64,000 bases of DNA from the NCBI GenBank assembly GCA_013400155.1, contig VXBM01001084.1, positions 108,912-172,911 of the forward strand, given 5' to 3'. Below the pieces are notes generated by a model, which ran no database searches, was not told the DNA's origin, and saw only the letters and a list, made by a program, of their open reading frames with translations. Numbering within the stretch: position 1 is the stretch's first letter; the number at the start of each line of letters is the position of its first letter. Both the position numbers and the translations under genes were made by a program. This document shows, piece by piece, positions 1 through 14,757 of the stretch. This DNA comes from Helopsaltes ochotensis. Lineage: Eukaryota > Chordata > Aves > Passeriformes > Locustellidae.

Positions 1-3000
1 ACCAAACAGTGCCATCGCCATTGTGCTGCTGAAGTGCTATTGTAAATGTGCATTGATTGTTTGCTCACTGACAGCAAACAAGAAACAGGCTGCCTGTGTG
101 AGAGCAGGACACAGCCTCTTCAAAGAGAAAAGGATCTTCGAAAATATCCAGTCAAAACTGCTAGGAAATGCATCTGTCCATTTTTCATTTTTTAACTGAG
201 AAAAATAAGTGGGTTTGATAATGAAAAAAACCCAAACAAACCAACCAACCAATCAAACAAACAAACCAAACCAACAAATAAACAAATAAACAAAACCCAA
301 AGCAGGCTTTTCCCTAGAAGTTCCTGAGAAAAACTGTATTGCCCTTAGAGCTTAATTTTTTTTTATTACCATCTCTAATTGTTTCCCAGGGTGTAATCAC
401 TCACATGTAGCTGGAACAGTACTGACTGGAGAATGTCTCCTATATGGGCTTTATTTATTTTTTCCAGAGAAGGGAGACAGAGGCCTGAAGCCATGATTTT
501 GTCTTCATTCTGTGTGCAACATATCTCAAGGACAGAGCACTGGACTGTAAACAAAAGGGACAGCTGTAAGGTCATGAACATTCCTGGAAGCCTATTATAC
601 ACAAATACAATGTGGAAAGAATATGGAAATCAGACTGAGCTTTAGCAATATTCATTTTATGCAGAGTTTTACATGTTTCTAAGAACCCAAGCTATTTCAA
701 ATTCTATTAGATCTTTTGTGTTGTATCATTTAATGTATTACAAAGCAGCTTTAGCTAACAGCAGAGGTGGGGGAGAAGTACAAATCTCACAGCAGAGCAG
801 AAAATAACCTCCTTGAGTCAAAAATGTTGTCTTTTTTTGGAACCAAAAGTAACCCTATACAAAAATGGGAGTTTCAGTGCTAACTGCACTATATGGAGAC
901 AACTGAGGAAGTATCAATGGGAAAGAGATAAGAAATGTTACCTATGTGTTCTGTAGGTTATTTTAGTCCTACCATCTTCCATTCTGCTTCTAGGCTGATC
1001 CTTTTACACTTGTCCTTTAAGTAAATAAATAAATAAGAATAAATAAAAGAAATAATATTAACAGTTTCATGACTCCAGGAAAGGCCAGAAATCCTTTGCA
1101 GCATATTGGCCTTTTTTTGGTTAGGAGTTTTTTTGGGGGGAGTTTTTTTTCTGCACAGGGTAATATTTTCAAGACATGTTTTTCCCTGCATATTGTGCTT
1201 ACACAGACTTTTTGGTGGTGCTCCAATAGAAAAACGTCTGCATGTGCAGTTCTAAAAAGCTTTTCAGCAATGTAAATGATTAAAGACACAGGGACTCAAA
1301 ACCATACAAATGCAGTGAAAAGCAAAATCCCTGTTGGCTGCTGTACATGACTGAGTTATGCACTGCTTTCTCCTTATCTTCATTAAAGTTTGCACAGGAA
1401 AACAATTTTCTGTGGTCCCTCCTCTGTGTCAAATGTTCAGTCATATTCTATGTCCAAAGCACGCCCTCCTCATGACTCACGAACTCCTCAAGTTAGTATG
1501 GGGACTAGAGCAAAATTAAATGGATTCTTCTGAATTCTTCAGCTTTTGGATTATCACATGTGGCTCTTGGCACTGCAGTTCCATGAACGATTCCCCATGA
1601 ATCCTTACCCATTCTTTTACTGGATAGTACACGCCAAGAATGACACGATGTCAAGTTAAAAAACTGTATAAAACCTCTCACCTGCTCCTAATAACTCCCC
1701 CTTCCTACCTAATCCTTTTTTTGCCTGAAAGAAGAGATAGGCCTCACAGTCAGCCCTGAAGGCCAACAATCTTGAATTCCACTGGAGCAGCCTGAGCAGC
1801 AAATTCCACAATTAAGAACTAATACAGGAATGTCAGAGTCCCACGTGATTTCAGTGGTTGTAACCGAGGTTCAACTCCGTGCCTTAAAGCCCTGCTTGTT
1901 AAAAATCAACACAGCAAACTACCCCTCCAAACAAACTGGAGGCCAACGCCTCTTACAGATGGCAGTATCATATCCTTGAATACTGAGCTAATATTTATTG
2001 GTTGCTGCAGCATCAAGTCTGTGTGACAAGCATATGCCAAAGTGCCAAGAACCTCCAAAGACAGCACCTCCTCTGTTCTGGTTCCTCCCCGAGTAACAAT
2101 TGGCATAAGGAATACAATATTGTTTCTGTAAGAGCTGAACAGTGAGAGGTGACCTGCATCCTCTTCGACAGACGGAAAATCACGAGCAGAAAATTCATTT
2201 CTCACTGAAACGCATTTCTCACCACTTTTTTTTTTTTTTTCCCTTTGATACCGTTACAATAAAACATTTTCTATTCTGAGGAGGTCTTCCTGGATCCACA
2301 CATCACAGGCAGAGGCTAAGTATTTTATTGGCACTTTCTCCTTTAGCAGCTACTCAATCCAATGAATCTGTCTGTTCTACCTGCTCTGCACCACTCCCAG
2401 GAAAATGTGATCAGGAGATAAATGGGAGAGCAAGGGGGAGGAAGCAGCATGGATGGTCTCAGTGCCAGCAGCTATCAGCCAGGCAGGTTTGTGTGCCATC
2501 AGGAGAAAGAAATACAAAGTGCTCTTTCTGTATGCTCTTCTTTGTATTAAAGCAAAAGCTCCAGGGAGTAAGTTAAAATCAAAGGCTGACAGGGCACAGG
2601 GAATCTGAACAGTTGTGAGACAGCTGGGGAAGGAGAGGCACGCAGGTGCAGAGTGCGAGGAGGAGATGTGGATACAGAAATGAAGTTGATCAGTAAAGTC
2701 TAAATCCACCTCACCCCTTCATCTTCTTCCACCAGATGCCGGCAAACAGCTAAGTTTAGTTATTTTTGAGTTTTTCTGAACTCCGTTGAGACGCAAAAGT
2801 GCGTTCAGCACGTCAGAGACACGCGTGCCTTCCCCTTTTTTATTTTTTAATTGTTCAAATACATTTAATGAAGCCAACACAACCAAGCATTTGGAACTCC
2901 CTGCTAATATACCGAAGTGCTGAGGCAATCTGAGTGGATTTACTTGCAAAATAGTTCCTGCTTTATTTGCTTTCCGTGTTAAGAGTCCAGTGCCACAGAG

Positions 3001-3780
3001 GACTTGGCAAGCCTACAGTGTTCAGTGTTTATCATGAGGAGCTGGCTTTTTATTTCTTCCCAGGACACAATGTTGATACAGAGTGAATTCAGTACTGAAA
3101 CAATGCCTCAGGATGACATTAACAGACACTGCTGTGGCATATGAAATCTTTCAATATTTATTCTGTTCATATTCCCAGCAGTAACAATGTAGTTAATAAA
3201 TTCACCTGAAGTCTCCACCAGAATTTTTCATTTCCCATTCTAAGCTGTTTTAAAGTGCTTCTGTGCATTTTACCGTAGCTGCTCTCTTTTGTCACAAATA
3301 TGATTTTGTCTTAAGAGTGGAAGTGTCTGATCCCTGTAGATCCCAGAATTATCATATCCTACATATTAATCGAAGTTTGTGAATCTACTTAAGATTATAA
3401 GATTAAAGTAACCTGAAAGTTTAAAGTATAAATATACATATATTTATTTTTAAAAAAGAGCTGGAACATGTTGGCAGTCTTAGAATTCACACTATTTTCT
3501 TGTTGGGTCAATAGAAAAGGATTTTCTCGGCTGATATTTGAAACAGACTGCTGCTAAATCCTATGCAAAGTCTGGAATGCATCATGCCTACATGTGCTTA
3601 CATTTTTTTCTACCACCAAGATCGCTAATTACACAGCGTGGCTTATTTATTTATAACTGTATGAATTTGAGGCTCTGATGCCTATGAGATTCCAAAAAAA
3701 CAAGTACAGCTCCAACACAGGGACCTGCTTGTGGATGTAAGCACCTGAGCAGCAGGGAACTGGAGCATCTCAGCTCAGTT
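1..3780. other. Intergenic, no gene recognised
   Basis: AT-rich non-coding sequence. The open frames on both strands are short (about 110 codons or fewer), show no recognisable domain and have no convincing set of splice sites. Simple-sequence tracts are a CAAA-type repeat near 227-300 and a TAAA-rich run near 1020-1056. No RNA gene was recognised. Confidence 0.6.
227..300. repeat. CAAA/CCAA-type simple repeat
   Basis: Degenerate run of CAAA, CCAA and later AAATA units, with almost no G over more than 70 bases. This is an ordinary microsatellite-like low-complexity tract. Confidence 0.8.
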
Positions 3781-3784
3781 CAAG

Positions 3785-4412
3785 AGCTCACTCAACAGCA
3801 GTGTGAACAGCAGCTCCAGGGAGGTGCTTCTTCCCTTTTTTTGTTCCCTTTGGAGACCTTAACTGGAGTTCTGCATCCAGCTCTGGGACCTCCAGCGTAA
3901 GAGAGATGTTGGAGTGAGTCCAGACAGGCCCCAAAGACGCTCCAAAGGCTTTTGCTTTAATACCTCTGCCATGGACACAGGCTGAGAGAGCTGGGGGTGC
4001 TCAGCCTGGAGAAGAGAAGGCTCCTGGCAGACCCTAGAACATTTTCCTGTGCCTAAAGGGGATCAAGAGAGCTGGGGAGGGACTTTAGACAAGGGCATGG
4101 AGAGACAGGACAAGGAGGAATGTCTTCAAACTGCAAGAGGGTAGGTTTAGATTAGATATTAGGGAAGAAATTCTTCCTTGTGAGGATGATGAGGCCCTGG
4201 TGCCCAGAGGAGCTGTGGATGCCTCGCCCCTGGAAGTGTTCAAGGCCAGCATGGATGGGGCTCGGAGTAATCTGGTCTAGGGGAAGGTGTCCCCGCTCAT
4301 GGCAAAAGGTTTGGAATGAGATGGTCTTTAATGACATTAAAGGTAACATTAATAACATTAAAAATAACTTTAAGGTCCCTTCCAACCCAAACTATTCTCT
4401 GATGATTCAATG
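3785..4412 (+). mobile_element. CR1 LINE, 5'-truncated 3' end
   Basis: The segment matches the familiar 3' portion of chicken repeat 1. It runs from a CAGCAGTGTGAACAGCAG region through TGGAGTTCTGCATCCAGCTC, a GCTCAGCCTGGAGAAGAG block and a block around 4240 that resembles the usual end of the element. It finishes with TTTAAGGTCCCTTCCAACCC, then AAACTATTCT and degenerate ATGATTCA-type terminal repeats. That terminus is diagnostic of CR1 and of sauropsid, especially avian, genomes. The copy is about 630 bp, lacks the reverse transcriptase ORF and is a dead, 5'-truncated insertion. An ACATTAA-rich insert interrupts it just before the terminal motif (4325-4372). The left edge is uncertain and could lie near 3740. 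Confidence 0.85.
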
Positions 4413-7400
4413 ATTTCATGCCCGGAATGGGGCAGGTCTTACTTTGCATCCTACTCCAGGTTCTGATAAAAATGAAAAGCATAGACTAAAATCCTCTCCT
4501 GTTTTAAACTATCACACCTCCACTTGCTTCTGTGGAGCAGTGCTGCCTGCTGAAGAACCGGACACATTTTCAAATTCCTAAGGAAAACTCCCGTCGGGTT
4601 TCAGCGCTGGGATCACCGAAGGCTGCGTCAGCGTGTGGGCTGGACGGGAACAAAAGGGTTCTCTTCAACACACGCCGAAAATGGAAACTATCATTAGTTC
4701 TGGCTGTGAGGCGTTTTGCAGTGACAACTGGTACAGAGAGAAGTGAAGAGAGCTGGCCTAACATTGAATTCAGGGTTGGTTTTTGGTTTTTTCTTTAAGC
4801 ACAAGTCCCATACAGAAATCCAATGAGTGTTCCTCAGTGTCCTACCTGCACCTCAAAGAAACAAACCCACCCACCAGAGGTGTTCACCTCGTGTTTTCTT
4901 AGTGCAATATATCCTGAAAAAAAAGCACTTAGGATTACATATATGTGGTTATTTGTATAACATATACAGGTAAATATAAGGTGTGTGGACCGCTTTGCCC
5001 TAACTAAACTAAAATCATCCTTTAAACCCAGCAAAACAAAAGTTTCAGAATAAAATTTCACCGGGGCTTTAGGAACTGAGGAATACTACAGATTTAAATT
5101 ACAACATGATAAAAGGTAATTATCCTTGAGGAGATGCTTCCCCTAAAAGCAGTTCCTATCTTAAAAAATTGTCATTTATAATCTCTAAAGTATATGGACT
5201 TATAAATTTAAAAGACTGTTTAGTAAGAACTTCATGTGCTCTGATTCTTAATTTACATTGTAAATGGATAAAACGGGGATATATTGTGAATTTAAGTCTG
5301 GACAAAAATCGTGTAAACAGTAAAGGGTAATTTGAAGAACTGAAAAATTTCTGGCCGTTCTTATTAATCACATAGAATCATACTTCTTCCATTTGTTTTA
5401 CATCGCTGTGAATTTGAGTGTACTTAATATCCCATTTTTATAGACCCTTCATATTGCCAAGCAAAAGACAAAATATTATTAAAAATGGGTTCAAAACCAC
5501 TGCAAGATCAGTGGATTTAACAGCAATTGCAGAACAACTTCCATTTAAACTCTTGTTTCACTAATCCTCAAAAAACCTGGGCCCTGCTTAGATTTATTGG
5601 AAAGATAAAGAATAATGTGACAATATTCAAAAAATCTATTCCAACACACGTCTTTAAAAGAAGTTCTGTGGTAAAGACCTCTGCCTGTTGTGACAGTTCT
5701 TTTCTCTGCTCATATTTAGACCTTTTATTACAGGGGCACAGCAAAATGCCATGAATTTTGCTAATGAATGGGAATCCACTTTATTTTCACTGGTTCCCCT
5801 ATGATCAGTCCTATATAGCTGGAAAATACGTTTTCCCAGCCAGGACTTGACTTTCACATAAAAATATCAACTCTGCTATATTCTGGTCACATACTGATCC
5901 TGGTCTTGTTACATATTTTCTTTAACTAGGTGTTTTAATTGAAGAGGTAGAACTGTTAACTCTAGGTTGTTGTACTCGCTAACCTGTGAAATTGGCTAAA
6001 TACCGGTTTCTTTAGCAAATTTTTCTGTATCTATCGCCAGGATTGAAATGCGTGCAGACTTCACAGGTGACTTTCCACTCACTTTCAATTTGATAAAAAT
6101 AGAATCCCTAAGTGTTTGAATGTACAGTTCCCACTTTGTTTCTAAATTTGGGGCATTACTTTAAATTATTGTTCGAAGCATCTCTCCCTTAAGGAGATCA
6201 GAAGGGAAAAAGGACAATGTCTAACTGTAAAGTCGTGATTGCGGGGGAGTTTTCTTTTACTCAGTGCTCTGCAAAAAGCTGTTTTTGTGGCGTTGCAGAA
6301 TGCTGTGATTTGTTGCAGCTTACTGCAAGGTGAAAGGAAACCTCATCATCTGATCGCCGCTGTATCTTTACAAGCCCTGAAGATAAAGTATGGAAAATCT
6401 ATAAACTGCAATGTTATGTCTGTTGCTGCTGCGCTCTTTATTAATCAATCAATGCCTCTCAACAAAGCTCTTTCAGCCTCCTCCTGTAGCAGTTAGACCT
6501 ATAATCAGCTAGACAAAAAACAGTTCAGAGATGCATCCTTTGTGCTTCTATGTAATTTACATACACTAAAAAAAAAAAAAAATCCCTCAGCGTGCTATTC
6601 ATAACATATTATGTAGTATAGAACACACCACATTATGTGCTATAATCACAGCCATTACTTAAATTGGCTAAAACGTTTTTGTACATTCTGGAGTAAATTT
6701 CACTATTAAGACCAAATGGATTAGATCATTGTTTCCCTATTTCCTCCCTAAGTAAAACACAATTGTTAAATAAGTCCCTGACCTTCCTGTGCATGTAAGG
6801 TAGGATGAGAGCGCTGTTACACAAATGACTGTCGGAACAATTTGCAAACATTTGCACCTGATACGCAGACACCTCCTGGCTAATTTCTTAATAACGAAAG
6901 GGAATTTTCTGCGTTTTCTGAAAGTGAACAACAGTCGTCAGTGGAGCAAAAAGCATCCCGTGCTGCATCCTTCAGCCGCTGCCATCCCCGTGCCATTTCA
7001 GACCCAGGATGGATTCACACCCTGCCTCTCTGGGGGCCTGTCTCACCTGAATTTAGCCCGCTCCTTTTCACCCCCTACCGTTTTCATAAAATTTGGAAGA
7101 GTTAGCATTGCAGCTAGCGACTGCACGCCAGATTTTACTTTGCTTTTTTTTTTTTGGTAGGTGAAGGAGCCTTCATTTCAGCAGCTCGTCCACCTTGTGC
7201 ACGGGAGGGTCAGCACATCCCAGAGCTCTGGGTCAGCTGCACAGAGCCTTGCAAAGAAAATCATCTGTTAAGCACTCAAGGAAAGATTTATTTAGAAAGC
7301 TTCCGTAGGAGGCCAGGGATGTGGATACAAAGGGTGACGAGTCCCAGGTGCTCTACTTGTTTTCAGGGCAGGAGCAAGGCTTACTTTGGAAAAGAGGGAG

Positions 7401-10400
7401 GTAGAAGCAGGTATGTTGTCTGACTCTTACAGAAATGCTGGGAAGCAATGAAGTTTTAGTTAAAAACTCGTATTACACTGCTAGAAGCTTTTCTGAAGAA
7501 ATTATTTCTGTCCCACTAAAATGAGACATCTGGCTGTTAGAGAAGATGAGAGTACCTCAAAGAAAAAAAAAAAAAGGATGTTAAAGCATTACAAGAAGTG
7601 TATATGTTATACAAGCCAAACTATAATATGCTGTGGTCAAAACATGCATTATGATCTCTTCAAACAGCTGTTTAGAGATTTTGATATAAAACTAACATAT
7701 AGGACTTGTCTAAAATTTAAATCCCTCCTTTTAAAAAAATCTCTGTCTTCATCTCCTTGAAATAAGTTGATGAAATAAAAAGAAAAAAGCTAGAACAGTA
7801 CAAAAGTTAAGATCAGAGGGAGTTTCTTCCTCTGTATTTTCATATCCCACTTCCCTTAATAGCATCTGAAAATGTGAATTTGGCTGGTTCCTTTGAGAAA
7901 TTCACAGTGGAACATACTCTTACCAAGAGTCTGAATTCTTAGGAACCATGATTGGCTACAAGTGGAATAATACAGATTCATTTTGATTTTTTCAGCATGA
8001 CTCTAAGGCCATTAGAGGCCATTACCTGAGTTCAAATCCACACACTCACGGATAGCGCAAGCTTGAATCACCAAGCTGAAATCTAATTCTCCAGACACTG
8101 AACTTCCCTGCATCACTTATTAGCAGATACAAAGCCAGCAAAAAATTTCACCCTCCGATTCCAGTTTCCAAATGCTATCTATCATCATTTTGATAGAGAC
8201 TACTGGAGAGCACACCCCACAGAACATTGCTCCTACGAAGAAATTCAGAACGTGGGCAAAAACTGGGACAACATGCCCTCTGAAATATTGCTAAGCTTCC
8301 CTTCATTACTCTAAGGTCTTAATCTCAGTTTTGATCTGAATAAGCCAGAATTTTGTGGAAGCCTGAATCCAGTTCTCTACGCTGCAGTTGAGGTCCATAT
8401 TTACTGATGCAAACACGGCACCTGAGTTTTGATTCAACTTAAATTTTCTACATCCACGTCATTTTCACAGTACAGCCCGGGCTGCACGGGGGAGTGTGGC
8501 AGCGAGACTGTCCCCGAGGGTGAGCTATATTGGATATAACATGCTCCAGAGAGCTGTATCCACTAGCATGGCATCAAACACACAAGTGCATTAGCAAATC
8601 TCATTGGACAAGTCTGGAAACCACAACAGATGCTGGCAATCACAGACACGGCGCTGGAATGCAGCCTCACCCTAGGTGGCTGTTGAATCCTGACAGGGAC
8701 TGACCTTTCACAAGCTTCTTGGGATAGAAACAGTCAGATGATCTTGTCTGTTTGTCCGCTAGCAAATAAATAGGTCTTAACGTGTATAATATTTTAGCAA
8801 AGAAATCTAGCTGTGTCAGTTCTTTATAGGAGCAAAAAGCCTCCCACCAAAAGAAGGTGACAGAATTAAAAGATCACCTCTCGCAGTTATGTGATGACCA
8901 AAACTGAGAGAGGCTTTACAGCAGAATGTGCTGCAGGCCTCAGAAGTCTGCAATCACTCAGAAGTTATGTGGGAATTTTAGATTAAATTTTTTCTATAAT
9001 CTTCTTTTGGCAAGAATCAGTACACTTTGCAGCTAATGCAAGAATCAGGCTGATTTGACAATGTGCCTGAGCATGGCACCACAAAGGTGCCTCTTTACTG
9101 CTTTGATTTATTTACCAGTTTGAATTTGTGGTACATTTCTGCAGGTGTTTTTATGATGTCTGCAGCTGGAGAGGGAGCTGACTGACTTGTTGGCTTCTAA
9201 CAACTGACTAACCTAGTTAGCACTCTCCTTTAGGCTTGATGTTTTTAAGAGTAGTAAACATTCTCCCTTTTCCAGTCTCCTCTAACTCCTTGTTCTTTCT
9301 TCACCCCCTCCCCAACCCTCACCTTTTCTCTTTCTCTCAGGAGCAAATGCTAACAGAATTTATATTCAGCATTTTGTCACATGGCAGACATCTATTTTTC
9401 GCTTGTCAGACCTGGCCAAAATTAAAGCAAAAGCATGTTAGTATCTAATCAACTAATGCAGATTCTCTGAGTCAAATTGTCATCAAAAATGGGTTCAAAG
9501 AATATTTGAAAATTATTGAAGTAGAGAATACTCAGGCTTGGATAACAATGGACAAAATTTCTGCATATCCATTAAGGGTTTCTTTTTTTGTGAATAAACT
9601 GGAACAAGGCAGAGGATAAGCACAGCTAAAAGCACATTGGAAAAATCAATAACAAACAGCAGATCCTTTTAAAACAAATCTATTTGCAAAAAGAAAAAAG
9701 AAAGTGAATACTTCTTTATCCTCCAATAAAGAGCTAACAATTTACACGTGCTGCCAGTGTGAATAGGACCTACCACGTTTAATATCTTCTGGGTTATATT
9801 TTTGCCTTAGATGAATCAATTGGAAGCAGCCATTCCCCAAGGTGAAAACATACATTAAGAGGAAAAGACACCATGCCAAACAACCTTCCATTTATTTAAG
9901 TAGTAGCAGTAATAATAGCAGCAGTGGTGTTTTCCCTTGCTTGCAACGAACGTAGGTGGATTTTATCTCCAATGAAACATCAGCTTGCCATGTAATAGTT
10001 GTAAGAAACCAGGTGACACTCCTCCCTGCTTGATAACACAGAGCTCACTTTTCTCTTATTGATTCTCCCGCATAAGTGGCCTGTATGGAGCATAACATGC
10101 TGCTTAGATTATGCTCCACAACGCTTGAAAGAGAGTGAGCCCAGTAAGCAAAAGGTTCCCAGCTGCATAAACAATCATACCCTGCTTACTGCCTGATCTA
10201 AGAGTGAAACAGCTGTATTAGCCTTGGCAGAGAATTATTTCAGGCACAACTGCACTCGATTTATGTCGGGGACCCAGGAACATAAAGCCAGACTTGAATT
10301 TCTAGGAGTTGATATGGCCAGACTCACTTTTGCTGTGTGCTACCAAGGTAAAGCAGCAGCAGCCTGGACTGGGCTGGGACTGGATGCTTTTGCCCACGGT

Positions 10401-13400
10401 AAAGTCATTTAGAAGAAGATGGTTATTTTTCCCTTTTTACCAAAGGCATGGGGTGCAGTAACATCTTTTCTTGGTGATGAAGAGATCAGAAGGGGTTTTG
10501 ATAGTTGAAGATGCACAAATCACAGTTACATCAGTTTTAGTTAGACTGAACCATACTTTGGTGGATGAGTTCTGCCAAACTACAGCCCTTTGAGGACCCT
10601 GTCCTCTCCATATCCCACCACACCAGCTCCTTGCAGCTCCAGCCCTGCATTCTGCTTTCTGTCCCCACAGCTGCACAGCCATCTCCAGATGACACAGCAC
10701 TCTGACTTCAGAAACGGCCAATAAAACCATGAGGCAAAACTTTCTAGCCTGCCTAGTCCCCCTCTTCAAGTTTATGAAAGCAGGTTTTCAGAGCTGACAG
10801 TTCTCTTTGATATCAATAATGTCTCCAGGAGCACAGGGACATGTGTGACTAAATTCTGAGAACTTTTCTTGCCTAACAAGTTAACACTTTCCTAAGGAAA
10901 TAGTGGTATTTACTTTCTTATAAGACTATATACTAAAGCTAAAATGACATAAAGCAGGTTTTAGGTTGTAATTTTAGTAACCTCTGTAAAGGCTGTAAAA
11001 GCAGCAGAGCCAAGCATCTTTTTGAATTTTAAATAAATTATAAAGAGAAGTGTTTTAAAGGTCAGAAAGTCTAGCAAAACAAAGGAGTTCAACTTCCAAT
11101 GCAATGCACACTGCCTAAATGCACAAAACTTGTATATATGTCTAAAGCAAAATTGAGTTATAATAGTTAACGGGGTGAGGAATTTAAGAAAGGGGGGGTG
11201 GTGTTAATCTCTGTATTCCAGGCATGAATTGATCACAAAAAAACCACCAGAGAGTGGGTGAAGCATTTGTAAGTATTAGCTGCTCCCAGAGAGAGAACAC
11301 TGAACTCAGTGGCTCAGTAAACCTGTCCCACAAGGCAACTCCTTTGTTCCCTCACACAAAGCACATTTAAGCACGTTTTTATGCAGGATTCGGGATTTGG
11401 TTCCGGTATTTTAGAAGTGGTAAAATGTGTGTACCATATTGAATGGCATCCTGAACTCAGGACTCCTCCTGAGTGTCAGCAGTCCTGGGTTCTGTTCCCA
11501 CGTAAATTCCCAGTTTCCACGTAAATTCCCAGTTTCCACGTGATGTCAGGCTGGTCACCCAGCCTGCAGTAGGGTTATAATGTCATTTGTCTGTGTGAAT
11601 AAGATATTTTAAGACTGAGCGTTTTTTAAGCATGGTTTAAGAGTCTCAGATGAAAAGTATGACATAAATCCAAAGGATTTAATGCTTAGGAAGATGAAAC
11701 ATGAAAAATTCTATTAAACTATTGACAAGAAGAGTTATTAAAATTTTGTTAAATTTGAACATATATTTATGAAAAATGGTTTTTGGGGTAAAGTTTCTAG
11801 TTCTTTTCTGATTACCCATTGTTAACAAGTTTGCTTCATTTGCAGGAATGGGAATGAAATTGAAATGGAATGTAAACCAACAAAAGTCAGAATGCATTGT
11901 GGATGTGTACAAAACCTACCAGTTTACAACCTGCAAAAGCTTCCATTCAAAAAGGAAGGCAACCTGCCACACACTGCAGAAGCAATCCATTTTGATAAAA
12001 TGCATGTCTTTGTGAATCATAAGCAGACTTTCCACAAAACTGTCTCTCTTTTTCTCCTGATTCCCTGCAGACGTGTGCAATTTTCACTGCCTGTCAGTTT
12101 ATCAAAAAGACCAGAGCATCAAATTTCAGCTCTGGATTGTCAGGTCTGATCCCTATTTCCTTTCAAATTCCAAAATACTGACACATTGATTGGAGTTCAT
12201 AGTGTCAGACAACAGCACTTAAGAGACATTTTTGCTAAAATATAGCTTCTGATCTATCTTTTATGTTGGGTTGGAGGGGGGTTTTTTTGTTCCTTTTGCA
12301 GCCTCAAGAGTATCGATCTGGGACTCATTAATATATGATTTTCACCAAGTGGTAAGCAATGCGCTCAAACAAAACAGTTCTTTTGTGTAACCTTTTAAAA
12401 GGGGGCCCATCAGAGGGGATTGATCTAGCTTATTTAGCTTGCCAGGACATCCCACTCCCACTTCCAGGATTTTTAAGTTCCCAAATGTAAGTAAGAAAGC
12501 TCTACAACAAATGCTCACAGCTACACGGAGCGCTCAGTGTACTGCAAACTTCTGCCACCTTAATAACAGCTTAAAGTTGTGACCCCCTAGCAAACATTTT
12601 TATACACACATACACTCTGAAAAACACTGAATATGATCTGTAAAACATCTTTAGCAAATACATCATCAGAGCAGATTTTCTCCATCAGATAGTATCTAGG
12701 AAAAACGTCTCCATACAGTGAATTAATTCTGACACAGGGTCCTCTCTCCTGGACAATTGCCCTTTCCCACTGGAGCCTGTGAGTGCGTTGGACACTGCCC
12801 ACACCTGGAACTCTGAGGCAGCAGCAGCGTTTGGGCTCCTGCAGTAGCTCCACAAATTGCGTAACAATGGATTTGAGGCACTCTAATTCGCGTGCCCGCT
12901 GTAATTTAATGGAAATGGTTAATTTGATTCTCCCTCAAGTGTAGAAGTCAGAGAATGCTGCAGTGTTTCTCCAATTACGCTAAGTAAGCTCGCTTTTTTT
13001 CCAAAAGTGCACTCTGAGGGGGGGTTTTACTTCCTCCCTCCCCTCACCAGTATATTTAGCCATTTGTGCAGACTGTATGTATTTGTTTGTGATGCAGAAT
13101 GGAAGATTTGTTTCTGTCTTCCCCTTCAGAGAACACACTTTTCCTTTTTTCTTAAATTTTTCAGATTTAAACCAGGAACCCTTCAAGGGTAATTCTTCTA
13201 TATAAATACACACGAGTGTTTTTTAAAAGCGTGTGTAAATGTATATATGCACATACACAAATATTTGGATGCAATAGTCACCTTTTCCTGGGATTGCCAT
13301 AGAGGGAGCAGAAAATGAAATATCTGTTCCACCATACTCTCAACTAGGCCTCTCCTTTCAGGGGCAAAAATTTTCAGGGCTGTTGTTAAACTGTGGGAGA

Positions 13401-14757
13401 AAGAGGGACAGGGTAAACACTGCTTGTACTCACTGGATGGAAACCTGCAGAAGCTTCTCAATGACACATTCGAAAGGAGTGAAGAGTAAGAGTAAATGGG
13501 AAATCTTACAGAGTTTGAAGTGGGATTAGAGATCAATGAATAAGCAATCCCTAGAACTTCTGAAGATGAAATAAAACCTAAACTAATATAAAATAAATCC
13601 ACTAAATTCTCTATATTAAAGCAAAAATTGACTTACCTAAAATTCTTTGCAAGCTATCTACCCCCTTCAAGAATGTTGTATGAAAAGTTACATGACTTTT
13701 ATCACATTCATTCTTAAACCTTTTCATATCTGAGTGGTGATATGAAAAGCTGTTGCACTATATATAATTAATTATAATTAATTTTTGGTGTTAATTTCAG
13801 AGAGCTTCAAAACACGTATGTTATTAAAAACAAAAAATACTAGGGAGACATTCAGGGTGGGGGAGGAGAACACAATACATGATATCTGTTCTAACTGGTA
13901 GAAAACTAAATTTCCAAAAGCAGAAATGCTTTTGCCAAGCACCTGAACGTAGAACGGAGAAAGATCCTCCACGGGCAGCTCAGGCACGTGGTGCAGCCAA
14001 GGGAAAAGATGTATAATTAACGGAAGAGGAGCCAGAGAAGTTGTGCTGGCAGCACACAGAGCTGGTGGGAGCGCAGATTTCCTTCTGGGGGACCTGACCT
14101 ACATTCATCACACGAGCTGGAGCTGCCGCTCGCTCCTCTCACCAAAGGGGGGTGTCTGCTCTAAGGCTCCCACGGAACTCTGGTGATATCCAGATAGAGC
14201 CATGCACAGAACAATGGGACCATGAAGAGTGAATATCGAATTACAGGGACAGGTGAAACATTTCTTGTTGATGCACTGCGTTTGTACAGTGTGTACTCGT
14301 TGTAGCACACACGTACACGGCCACATATACTAGCTAAAAGGGCTGGTTTTCATTTTGAGGCATGAAGGGAATTGTAAAACCTATGATTGGCTAAAAGAAA
14401 TCCTTTTTTTTTTTTTCTTTTTGCTATTTTCTTTTTTCTTCTATTGCTTTTTTCTTTGTTTTACAGGATCTAAAATGCTTTGCTTCTATGTGAATATGAA
14501 AAAGAAGGATAATCAGAGGAGTGACAATATAGAATATGTGCTGTGATGTTCTCCCTTATTACAAAACCCTGTCTTTACGCAAGTAAATGAATACTTTCCC
14601 AAAAAGGTAAGAATGCTTTTGGCTAAATGAAAGATTGGTTATGAAGTTTTCAACATTATGACTTTTGATCCATTAGCACCTGAAGGCCAAGCCAAGATCA
14701 GTGTAGAAGTTTTGTTGACAAATCATTTACAATTTAGTTAATTAATACCAGAAGAAA
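4413..14757. other. Intergenic, no gene recognised
   Basis: About 10 kb of AT-rich sequence without an exon I can support. It includes poly(A) runs near 6570 and 7562, a small GC-rich patch near 8475-8525 and a 19-bp tandem repeat near 11495. A pyrimidine-rich T/C tract at 14402-14460 resembles a long polypyrimidine run but has no supported exon after it. Confidence 0.55.
11495..11540. repeat. 19-bp tandem repeat, about 2.4 copies
   Basis: A unit reading TTCCACGTAAATTCCCAGT is repeated head to tail. The first copy differs by one base and the last is partial, diverging into CACGTGATG. Each unit carries a CACGT core and the final partial copy makes a CACGTG E-box. No function is implied by this alone. 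Confidence 0.8.

Noticed and set aside
8022..8045. tRNA-like B-box, GAGTTCAAATCCA
   Set aside because: The flanking bases do not form a T-stem, and no A-box or acceptor stem could be placed.
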